58,780 bases of DNA, taken from assembly GCA_025594325.1 (NCBI GenBank), contig JANHCV010000019.1:1-58780 (forward strand). Direction: 5' to 3'. Below, in pieces: positions 10,353 through 18,646 of the stretch. Every line of letters starts with the position of its first letter. Within the stretch, counting starts at the first letter, position 1. This DNA is from Blastocladiella emersonii ATCC 22665. Lineage: Eukaryota > Blastocladiomycota > Blastocladiomycetes > Blastocladiales > Blastocladiaceae. Made by a program: the position numbers and the translations under genes. A model generated the notes under the pieces. The model saw only the letters and a program-made list of their open reading frames with translations. It was not told where the DNA came from and did not search any database.

Positions 10353-10862
10353 TCAAGTGAGCAAACAGGGAGCACCACACATGCAGCGTGACCAACGAAG
10401 TGGGAAGGGGAGAGGGCCAGGGGCATCGATTCCCTCGAGGCGGTGTGCAGGATCGGCGTCAAGGAACGTGAAAATGGAGCTGTTGAAGAGCTGCACAGGC
10501 ACGACAGGAATCAAGGTTGCGGGTGCCTGCCAGTGTGCCTTCAAGCGGGAGCGAGGTCGTAAGCGGGCGTAATCACGATGTTGTAGAGCCGCCAACAACC
10601 TTGCAGGACGGATCAGCGAGTTCCGGCTCGCGCATCTCACCACGTAGCAGGTCGGGCAGAGCAGCGACGGCCAGGATCCGCAGCTGTTTCGAGATCGTTT
10701 GACCACGGAACCACGCGGCGAGGGAGTTGCAGCGTGTCAGTAATGAGATCTTCAGACCTGCGTTGTGTATGCTTGACAAGAGGGGAGGAGGCATGGACCA
10801 ACGCGACGCGGCGAAGCTGTCAAGCGAGGCGGCGGTCAAGCGCACGTGAGGATAGGCGGCGT
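10353..10862 (-). pseudogene. Unrecognised coding relic inside AT-TSD transposon
   Basis: Two overlapping minus-strand frames look protein-like: one with LTRCNSLAAWFRGQTISKQL and LAVAALPDLLRGEMREPELA, and a following one with WQAPATLIPVVPVQLFNSS and FTFLDADPAHRLEGIDAPG. They are out of frame with each other. No family recognised; it may be part of the element's own transposase. Confidence 0.35.
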
Positions 10863-10977
10863 TTGTTTTGGGCAAAGTCCTTCGCTCAGTCGCCACTGCC
10901 CACCGTCCACCCTTGCCGCCGCCGACTTCCTCTCTCCTCCCCCGCCACCCGTCCTTCCCCCCAACTCCCCTACGACG

Positions 10978-12120
10978 CATCCAACTCCATGCACTTGCTC
11001 CAGGACTGCATCGAGCACATCGCCAAGGCCTGCGCCGGGTACGAGCCAGACCCTCCTTGCGCCGTTGTGTGCGCGCCACCTCGCCACCTCGTTACCTCGC
11101 ACGAACGCCACCCACTGCTGCATCGCGCTGCGCCGCTGACGACGGCACCGGTCTGCCCTCACTGACGCCTCTCTCGTGCTCCCGCTGTCCAGGTCCCGCC
11201 GCGGCTGATACTGCCCGCCCAAGCCGGCCGACGCCACCCTTCGCCCCCTGGACTCTCTGAACCTCGCTGGCGTCGGCGACGTGGACGCTCTTGTCGATCC
11301 TGCCGTCCTACCCTTCCTCGGGCTCGAGACGGCCTGCGGTCGCATGCTCATGGCGCCGCGTATTGTCGCCGCCATTGAGATCCCGCACAACGTGGCGCGC
11401 GCGTGGCGACGGCGCCCAGCAATCGCAAGTCCGAGGTGCTGCTCAACCTCACGTTCGACTGGAACCGCAGGGCAACAACGTATGTTTGCGATCGTCCGCT
11501 TTGGGCTGCTTCCCGACCAGCGATCTGACCCGGACCGCCCCGCCTATAGAACCTACGCCCGCGGCATTGTCAAGCTGATTGCCCATGGCACCCGCTCGCG
11601 CACCCTAGGCGACCTGTCCCCCTCCCCAAGTTGTGCGTGTGTTTTCGCGTGTCTGGTCGCCCATGCTAACGCCACCACTGGCTGACGTAGCAAAGCTGCC
11701 CGGGCCGCACCTGTTTGCCATTGTGGATTGACTCGCACCTGATCGCACGCTCGTCGACATGGTGTACTTCATTGAGCTGGTACGCGTCGCGCACAATCCT
11801 GACTCGCTTCGTAGCTCACGCCCCAACGTGTCTGTGTAGTTTGCTCCCGTGGTCCAGTCGTACGTGCAGGGGTCGGCGGCGCCCATTGTGGATGTCGACA
11901 TGTTCCGCTGCAGCTACTTCCACTCGCTGGTCGCAAGCATCGAGCGTCGCCGGGCCGCTCACCCGTTTGTCCGCATGACACGGAGGAGGTCGTGCGCCAG
12001 TCGTTCACCAAGTCCACTGCCGCTGCCGCTGCCACTGCGACCGCAGCCTCAGCGGCGGGTGCCCGAGGCGCGAGTCCGTACGGAGTAGCGCTGGATAGCG
12101 ACGACGACGACGACGCGTAG
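10978..12120 (+). pseudogene. Unrecognised coding relic, plus strand of AT-TSD transposon
   Basis: Several coding-like blocks in different plus-strand frames: NSMHLLQDCIEHIAKACAGY; SLNLAGVGDVDALVDPAVLP and ETACGRMLMAPRIVAAIEIP; NRKSEVLLNLTFDWNR; FAIVRFGLLPDQRSDPDRPA; FAPVVQSYVQGSAAPIVDVD; and a C-terminus VVRQSFTK...LDSDDDDDA ending at the TAG 12118-12120. GT-AG borders could join some blocks (for example GTACGA at ~11040 to CCAG at ~11193, and GTACGC at ~11780 to GTAG at ~11840), but at least one in-frame stop and frame changes remain. No domain recognised. It may be a multi-exon transposase gone bad or a captured host gene. Confidence 0.4.
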
Positions 12121-12446
12121 ATTTGATGCAGAATACAGATCTGTTTCTCACTCATCGAACTCTCCCGTTGTGTGCTGAGATCTCTCGCTTGGCGAAGATC
12201 GCTTGAAAATCTCACAGATCTCCTCAGCGGCGGGGAATCTACGTTCGTTGCGAAGATCTATTGGCCCTGACGGAGTCGAGCTCGGCTGGACAGGAGGGAT
12301 AGATCTATGGTGAGATCTATAGAAAACATAGGTTTGCAGTGGATTTCTACGTAGATCTTCCCCAGCTATTTTGGCCCTCAAAACCCTAAGATCTATGAGA
12401 GATCTAGCTAGATCTCTTTGAGATCTTAACCCCCAATTTCCCAATG

Positions 12447-12875
12447 ATGGACAAAGGTCATGGCTTGGGTACAGCGCGTCAAAGTGCAAGTGCATGGTGG
12501 CAAGGAGCCCAGCGCCAACCACAGAGATTTTGTCCATGAGGACGAAGTGGACCTGGCGGAAGGACGCCTCAAGCTTGGTCTTGATCACAAGGCTCATCAT
12601 TGGCTTGTTTGCTGAGACAGCAGTTCTGATACTGTACATGGCGTGGATTGTGGAGCTGCCAATGGGCGCTGCGGCTACGCTGGTTGGCGCGTAGGTCTTG
12701 AGCCACAAGCTGCAGGTCTTGGCGGCGAACATGTTGCGAATTGAGTTGATGACGCGACTATTACCTGTGCTTGCCTCACTGTGGACAAGCATGAGGGAGG
12801 GGCAGCTTGATGGCATCAAGCGTCGACTCGACGTGCTTCACAACGCGGCGCCGCTCGACGTTGATTGAGCCCATG
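12447..12875 (-). pseudogene. Helicase relic copy B, Walker A piece
   Basis: Minus-strand match to copy A's ATPase core: LVHSEASTGNSRVINSI for Walker A (GEAGTGKS in the family), TYAPTSVAAAPIGSSTIHA, and MDKISVVGAGLLATM for Walker B, where the Asp-Glu pair has become Asp-Lys. It ends abruptly at the transposon border (12447). The tRNA-Ala gene begins 65 bases beyond its 5' end. Confidence 0.65.
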
Positions 12876-12939
12876 AAGATACGGGCAGAATCATAGACGA
12901 TTTAAAAAGGACAGAGCCAGGTGGGTTCGTGAGGGAAAA

Positions 12940-13011
12940 TGGAGGAGCCGAGGATCGAACTCGGGGCCTCTCGCATGCGAAGCGAGCGCTCTACCACTGA
13001 GCTACACCCCC
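12940..13011 (-). tRNA. tRNA-Ala (CGC)
   Basis: 72-base cloverleaf without intron. Starts GGGGGTGTAGCTCAGTGG, anticodon stem CTCGC/GCGAG around TTCGCAT (anticodon CGC, reading GCG), T arm CCGAG-TTCGATC-CTCGG, ends CTCCTCC plus discriminator A. The A and B boxes are canonical. One U6-U67 mismatch in the acceptor stem is unusual. A TTTT follows the 3' end. Confidence 0.9.
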
Positions 13012-14270
13012 AGATGTTTTCCTTCATGTGAGTTACCCCCCCGGGCGTGATTATATAAGTTGTGATCTATCTTCTTCCCTCGCTCCAAGCGGGCCGACTG
13101 GAATACCGAACGGAAGAAAAAAATCGCATGAGTACGTCGACCCGAGGTGAGCAGCCGGCGGGCGATCCCAGCAAGGCAGTCAGCCCGCGGCGTGATGAGG
13201 ATGTTGCAGGCAATAGCGTGTACGCATGTGAGCGGCGTGGCGCGTCCAGCAGCCAACCACATGGTTGCGTGTGCACTTGAACTGTAAGCGTAAATTTCCC
13301 CTTTCAACGGCTGGGTGAGCGGGTATCAAAGTCTGCTTACCACCCAGCATAAACTAGTGTAGTGAGCCTTGCTCACTCCTGTCTCAGCAGTAGGCGTCTG
13401 TCAATAAATGATGTGAGGGGCTTCAAGCTTGTGTTTTGGAGACGTATCATACACTAGGGCAGGACAAGAGAATTGGAGTCTTTCAGTCACAGCTGGGATC
13501 ATGTCCTCAACGATCTAGGTGATAACATTGTTGGGAAGGGGGGGGGGGGGCAAAAGATCTATAGGAGATCTGCTATGATGTGAGAGTGGACAAAACGGAT
13601 CCGCCATAACGTTCCTGCTACCTACAGCAAGATCTGTCTAGATCTTGTATAGATCTTTGGGTTGCGGGACAAGCGAGGAAATCAAAAAAAAAAAAAAAAA
13701 AAAAAACGCATGGCTCATGGCTTAAGGTTGCCAAGAGTGCACAGTGGGCAGGAGGCTGGATGATGTTGCAGTTGTAGGTTCTGAAAGCGGGGCAGGCATG
13801 ATGAGATCGTTTGTGAGGTGGCCGCCCAAGTGGACAGCCACACACGTACATCATTGCCCAGCAGGTCAGGTCAAACGTGATGTCAAGCAGCACCGCCTAC
13901 TTGCAGTTGTTGCGCCATCGTTGCACGCGCCCAGTTTGAGGCTAAATTATGTGGGAGAAACCCAGCGGCCACAGCTAAGAATATCAAGTCAGATTTGTGA
14001 GTCTTGAGACCATTACCAGATATTTTTCTGACTGAATCGAATGTACGTACGTGAAGTTAAAGAGTTGACCAGAGCTACAGGTTATAGCCACTCTGGTGAC
14101 AGCTGCAAGGGAGGAAATGAGAGGTTGAAGTCACGTTTGTGATTGCCATATAGTTGTAAGCAGATGCTTCCTGCAGCTGAAATCACGCGCAGAAGAAGAA
14201 CAATAAAAAAAAATAAAAGGTGATAATCTTGGTCTCCATTGCGTCAAAGGGGACACAAAATGTGAGGAAA
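13012..14270. other. Gene-free spacer between tRNA genes
   Basis: No convincing gene. It holds an AGATCT cluster (13555-13656), a G run near 13540, a 23-base A run (13684-13706) and a degenerate copy of the GTCTCAGCAGTAGGCG word (~13380). Confidence 0.5.
13555..13656. repeat. AGATCT cluster
   Basis: Five AGATCT sites in 102 bases. Just upstream is ACATTGTTGGGAAGGGGGG, similar to the terminus of the AT-TSD transposon (CATTGGGAAATGGGGGG), so this may be a short decayed derivative of that element. Confidence 0.5.
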
Positions 14271-14342
14271 AGGGGCCGCCGAGGATTGATCTCGGGACCT
14301 GTCGATCTGCAGTCGACCGCTCTACCGCTGAGCTACAACCCC
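14271..14342 (-). tRNA. tRNA-Cys (GCA)
   Basis: 72 bases: GGGGTTGTAGCTCAGCGG, anticodon stem GTCGA/TCGAC around CTGCAGA (anticodon GCA), acceptor pairs with two G-U pairs, discriminator T. The T loop reads ATCAATC, where nearly all tRNAs have TTC at its start; this also weakens the B box, so the copy may be poorly expressed or a pseudogene. Confidence 0.8.
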
Positions 14343-14563
14343 AGGTTTTCGTTTTTCACACCATCCCTGCGCCGCAAAACAATATATTTGCCAGATCACT
14401 TATTGAGAAGCAACTCTCGCAAGACTAAGGAACACCAAAAATTGCACGGTTGCCAGACCGCAATGTATTTTCTTATGTGCTGCACATTTTTGGGCACCTC
14501 CAGCGTCAGCAGCACCATCCCGACAACGTGATACCGCTCAGTACCGCAAAAATAAAAATGAAT

Positions 14564-14635
14564 TGCCGCCTGGGAGGATCGAACACCCGGCCTTTGCTTT
14601 ACGAGAGCAACGCTCTGCCACTGAGCTAAGGCGGC
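14564..14635 (-). tRNA. tRNA-Thr (CGT)
   Basis: 72 bases: GCCGCCTTAGCTCAGTGG, anticodon stem TTGCT/AGCAA around CTCGTAA (anticodon CGT, reading ACG), T arm CGGGTGTTCGATCCTCCC region, acceptor GCCGCC/GGCGGC, discriminator A. Canonical A and B boxes; T-rich tail. Identical in sequence to the tRNA-Thr at 16611, in opposite orientation. Confidence 0.92.
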
Positions 14636-14707
14636 TTGCGAATAGCGCGTCGCATTTGTCAATACAACCCTTGGTATTTGTGTGACGCAGAACAATCACG
14701 ACAATTT

Positions 14708-15037
14708 TCATTGAAGCAGTCTGTTCACGGATGCAACTGGAGTTTGCTTGTTCTTGAACTCGGCCGCACACCTGTAGTTGACAGGGTTCAGCGTGGCCAT
14801 GCCAAGGTTCTTTGGCTGTCTCATTTCTTTTTTGCTTCTTGACCTCCTTACACGCTTCTGCAAAATATTTCCCAAAAGCACAACCCCACTGGTACCAATT
14901 CCTTGTCCGGCTTCCATTCCAATGAGCGGGGCCAACCAGACTGGAATTAACAATATACTTAGCTGTGGACAAGGTGGAGGTTTTACTGTTGGCAGCCATG
15001 GCTGCAGCTCAGGGTTGCTGGTGTGTAGGAGGTAGTT
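14708..15037 (-). CDS. Hypothetical frame, possible 3' exon
   Basis: Not recognised. Read on the minus strand after a CCCCCAG acceptor-like site, the frame gives ~109 residues: NYLLHTSNPELQPWLP, then a hydrophobic stretch LLIPVWLAPLIGMEAGQGIG with GVVLLGNILQKRV, a basic run RRSRSKKEMRQPK, and an ordinary C-terminus ending TGA. It has no ATG at the start, so it would be a 3' exon or fragment. The stop is 73 bases upstream of tRNA-Thr on the same strand. Confidence 0.3.
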   Translation of the reverse strand, partial: NYLLHTSNPELQPWLPTVKPPPCPQLSILLIPVWLAPLIGMEAGQGIGTSGVVLLGNILQKRVRRSRSKKEMRQPKNLGMATLNPVNYRCAAEFKNKQTPVASVNRLLQ

Positions 15038-15041
15038 CTGG

Positions 15042-16300
15042 GGGTGAGAGTGGGTTAGGTTGATGAGGGGGAAGATATGGGCCAGGGGAGAGAAGCAAGC
15101 TGCTTACATAGTGCACCTAGCAAGAGAGGCAGCCTTGTAAATTTTTTGTGAGCAGAGGGGAGTCTCACCTCCACTTTGACACAACACTTGAAAATGGTTT
15201 TATGGTGCCTCATTTGCAAGAATTTTGAGTTTTACGGCAGCGGGACTTGGGTGAGCATGTTGAGGTCTGGGTTCGTTCAGATTTTTGCTATGGTCAGGTT
15301 TGAGGTGGGCTCACCCAGGTTCATTTTTTTTTCCCCCGCCCTGAAGAGGCTTTTCCGATGTGGTTTCTCGGTTAGTTTGTAAGGGTTCTCAATCCCCAGA
15401 AGAGGGAACACCTGCGCTCAATCTGGTCTCACCTTTGCTTGATCTGTACCCCACCGCTTAAAGCCCAAAAGCGCTATCCTGTAATGAACACACAACCACG
15501 CCAGGAAAGTTGCTTGAAAGCGAGGCTATGAACTTACGACTTTACAAACGGAGTTTTGAAATAAAAATATGACGACGCGCGCAAAGCTTAGGAAACCACC
15601 AGATTGGACAATCTGGGAAGGAAAACTGTGAGGCTTACCACGCGCTCGAAATTCAGCGGGTGAAGTGACATGGTCCCGCTCAAGCGCGGGAAAATCCAAC
15701 CTCAGCGAAGTTTGTAGTGGGGTGGCCAACCAAACTCTGCTTTCTAATCTTGAGATGTGCCCAAAGACCGCTAAATCCAGTTTGTCCTCACCAAGTCATT
15801 GTCTTTCAGCATAAATGATGGCAGGTTTTCCAAGTTTCCTATAGGTTAGTCACTTGGTCACTGCCGCTTTGCTTTGAACCCACAAATAAATAAGTCTGAT
15901 TGCAGCACAGGCCAGCTCACGCCGCCCTACCTCAGTGGAGTAATTGTATTGGGTGGACCAGTGCTTGGCTAGAGAAGCAATCTAGCCTGGCCCTGCAAGC
16001 GGCCAAGAGACAGGTATGTGGCAATAAAAGCAGCAGTACAACCAGTAGGGAGGCGAAGGAAGACCTGGGCCGCGTTGTACATAGCGTAGCCCTCAGCGTC
16101 TGACCTGCTGCCCCCAGCAGGAACCAATGCACCCTCAGACAGTCAAGAAGGTGGGTGCCATGCAGCAGGGACCACCCACAAGACGATATGTGACAGATCC
16201 ACTCCAGTGCGCGTAACTCCACCAAGTTCATTGGTTTCAAGGGCAGAACTGTGACTAGTAGGGTTGGGCGGCGTGCGTGGTGGGCTCAGCCCGCGGATTA
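15042..16300. other. No gene supported
   Basis: Lower-GC sequence. One minus-strand frame around 15940-16100 gives ~55 coherent residues (GYAMYNAAQVFLRLPTGC) without start or partner exon; too little to call. Confidence 0.45.
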
Positions 16301-16577
16301 GAGACCTTGCAAAAAGTCGGGGCCGACTTTCGTCCTGGCCCCACGCTTTCAGCCACGCGGTGTGGCGTAATGCACAGGCCCGCTCGAGCGCCAGGCCCAA
16401 CTTTTCTTGGGGTCGGCTCTGCGCAAGCGCTCGAGGTGCCAGATCAGGGAGCGGTCGAGCGGGGAGGGTCTCGCGAGCCCCCACGGCAAAGCCTTGCGAC
16501 CAACGTGGCCCGCGCGCGCGTGAAGCAAGCCACCGCGGCCTCCGCTCGAAAGTCGGCCCCGACTTTTGCAAGGTCTC
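16301..16577. mobile_element. MITE, 277 bases, TA-flanked
   Basis: Terminal inverted repeats of 31-32 bases, starting GAGACCTTGCAAAA at 16301 and mirrored at the right end (one extra A on the left). Each end also contains the self-complementary AAAGTCGG/CCGACTTT. Both flanks are TA (16299-16300, 16578-16579), fitting a TA duplication as in Tc1/mariner-derived MITEs. The interior is GC-rich and non-coding. The right end is 33 bases upstream of a tRNA-Thr gene. Confidence 0.8.
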
Positions 16578-16610
16578 TATTATAAAGTCCAACGCCAAAC
16601 AGAGAACATA

Positions 16611-16682
16611 GCCGCCTTAGCTCAGTGGCAGAGCGTTGCTCTCGTAAAGCAAAGGCCGGGTGTTCGATCCTCCCAGGCGGCA
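16611..16682 (+). tRNA. tRNA-Thr (CGT), second copy
   Basis: Same 72-base sequence as the gene at 14564-14635 on the opposite strand, with different flanks on both sides. A T run follows (TTTTTGACTTTTTTTT), suitable as a Pol III terminator. Confidence 0.92.
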
Positions 16683-17030
16683 TCTTTTTGACTTTTTTTT
16701 GTCTCCTCGGCTTGCAGGAGCACCATGCGTAGTTAGTAGGTAGACCTCACAAACTTGAGAAACTCACATTTAACCCATTCGTCCGCCCTTCATGAAGCGT
16801 GCGTGGGCTGAATGCGCTGTGTAGACTGTGTGGGCTACAGTTGTTTGCTTCTTGTGCCAAAATGGAACTGACAAAGAAGCACACGTTCTTGTAGTGCATG
16901 CAAATAATTGTTTGTGCATCCTACGCCCCCCCCCTCCCCCCTAGAGGTACAAAATTTCCCTGTCCAAAATAGACTGACTGCCTAGTTGTGTGCTCCCTCT
17001 TGCCACAGGGTTGCTCACATGTGCACTCGC

Positions 17031-17217
17031 ACTTGCCCAGTTTACTTGAATTACCCAAGGTGAGTCAGGACGGCATAGTCGAGTCCTAGCGCATGGAAGC
17101 CCTGGGTTGAATCATTGAGTGTTCGATTCAGGCAGTGCGCGCGCGCTGGTAGCGTTTTGCAAATCGATTTTCTTTTTCCTTTTCCTTTTCCTTTTCCTTT
17201 TCATTTTCATTTATATT
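17031..17217 (+). repeat. SINE-like repeat, copy 1
   Basis: Shares a ~150-base body with 25867-26036: CACTTGCCCARTTTRCTTGA, a box A-like GGCATAGTCGAGTCCTAG, a box B-like TGTTCGATTC, a GCGCGC stretch, GCGTTTTGYRAATCGATTT, then a tail of TTTTCC units (17171 on). A tRNA-like fold is incomplete, so it is called SINE-like. Its tail is the insertion site of Harbinger element A. Confidence 0.6.
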
Positions 17218-17435
17218 GGAGAGGTTGCGCAGCGAGCGAAAAAATCCGACGACTGGGAAATTTTCTCCGGACCAGCCGCGGCGTGAAAGCGCGCGACCCC
17301 AGCGCGTGACTGTCGCGTCGGAAACCATCGGGACGCCGCGCTCGCGGCCTGCGCGCCAGCTCACGCTCCCGCGCTCGTGCTTCGCTTGAACACATACGCC
17401 GTCCCCACAAGCACACGCAACTGCATGAAATCACC

Positions 17436-18539
17436 ATGGACCGTCAGGCTGTCGCTCTTGCAGTGGTTTATGTCACGTTTGCGGCGGTTTTAGTCGCGTT
17501 GTACCAACAGCAGCAGCTCACACTCCAGGTGCGCCGGCCCAAGCCCACGGGTCGGCAGCAGTGGCGCCAGGGACCATTTGAACTCGACGAGCATGACGAC
17601 AGAGACTGCTGGGCCAAATTTCGCTTTCAACGCGACGATATTCGATACCTTGCTTTTCGCCTACTCCCTGGAGACGTGCGAATCGACAGCAACACGGTCG
17701 AGCCTCGCATCGAAGCCCTATGTATCCTCCTACGGCGCCTCGCGTACCCTTGTCGCCTTGGAGATTTGTGCCTCATCTTTCCACGCGGCGTGACAACGCT
17801 TTCGCGTGTCGTGAACGAGGTCCTACGGATTCTCATCAACCGTTGGATGCGCCTCTTGACAATCAGGCCCCAAGCTTACCCGCCCCGCGTGCTTCATGCT
17901 TTTTCAACGGCCATCCATCAAGCAGGTGCTCCAATGACCAACTGCTTTGGCTTTCTTGATGGGACAATTCGCAAGGTTGCTCGGCCTGGCGGACACAATG
18001 CTGTTCAACGGATTCTCTACACGGGCCAAAAACGGATCCACGGTCTCAAGATGCAAGGTGTTGTCGCGCCGAATGGACTCTTCATTGATTTTCGCGGTGT
18101 CTGGCCTGCTTCCTTCCACGATGCAAATGTGCTCCGCCGCTCGCAACTACTTCCGCGTCTTTTGGAACTCCCATGGACTCCTCACGGTAACCGCTATGTC
18201 TTGTATGCCGATTCGGCGTATCCAGGAAATCTGCCCACCATCGTCCCAACGCGCCGCGGACCAATGACGCCTGAGCAGCGCCAGTTTCGAAATGCCATGT
18301 ACCCGCTTCGCGCTGCTGTTGAGTGGGGCTTTGGTGAAGTTCTTCGCGATTGGGCTTTCATCGATTACGCTAAGAACAACAAAGTCTTTGTCCATTCGAT
18401 GCGCGATCTCTACTTTGCCGCCGTCTTTCTGACGAACCTCAAGACGTGCCTGTATCGCGGCAACCAAATTTCTGACAAGTTCAACCTGGTCCCGCCCACT
18501 ATCGTTCAATACCTTGATGGCGAGGTGTCGTTTGATTGA
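17436..18539 (+). CDS. DDE transposase, PIF/Harbinger-like (element A)
   Basis: 367 residues, ATG in good context (ATCACCATGG). DDE-superfamily endonuclease of the Harbinger type, which would cut and rejoin DNA at the element's ends in the nucleus. Catalytic triad visible: D175 in GFLDGTIRK, D259 in YADSAYPGN, E296 in AVEWGFGEV. The GLK-QGVVAPNG-F-D block (204-219) and FHDANVL (227-233) are also typical. The N-terminal 25 residues are unusually hydrophobic (AVALAVVYVTFAAVLVALY) and could be a membrane-like segment or part of a folded core; this is odd for a nuclear protein and could mean the true start is downstream. No intron is needed. The partner gene on the minus strand is the probable second protein required for transposition, as in other Harbinger elements. 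Confidence 0.85.
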   Translation: MDRQAVALAVVYVTFAAVLVALYQQQQLTLQVRRPKPTGRQQWRQGPFELDEHDDRDCWAKFRFQRDDIRYLAFRLLPGDVRIDSNTVEPRIEALCILLRRLAYPCRLGDLCLIFPRGVTTLSRVVNEVLRILINRWMRLLTIRPQAYPPRVLHAFSTAIHQAGAPMTNCFGFLDGTIRKVARPGGHNAVQRILYTGQKRIHGLKMQGVVAPNGLFIDFRGVWPASFHDANVLRRSQLLPRLLELPWTPHGNRYVLYADSAYPGNLPTIVPTRRGPMTPEQRQFRNAMYPLRAAVEWGFGEVLRDWAFIDYAKNNKVFVHSMRDLYFAAVFLTNLKTCLYRGNQISDKFNLVPPTIVQYLDGEVSFD

Positions 18540-18646
18540 TACACTCGCCCTTTGATGCACTTACGATTGAGGACTGCATGTACATCACGAACATCGATAT
18601 CTTTTGTGCAAACGGACAGGAGCGAGAACGGACAGGACATGATGAT

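Larger units (their letters stand above)
9961..12446. mobile_element. DNA transposon with AT target duplication and AGATCT arrays
   Basis: Ends are inverted: CATTGGGAAAT then a G run at 9961 and its complement ending at 12446. The host site is a helicase relic, and comparison with copy A shows an uninterrupted site once one AT is removed, so AT is a true 2-base target duplication (9959-9960 and 12447-12448). AGATCT palindromes cluster at both ends (four in ~9985-10110, eleven in ~12135-12430). A 2-base AT duplication is known for ISL2EU-type elements, but no ISL2EU transposase motif was recognised. The interior holds two decayed reading units on opposite strands. Confidence 0.75.
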
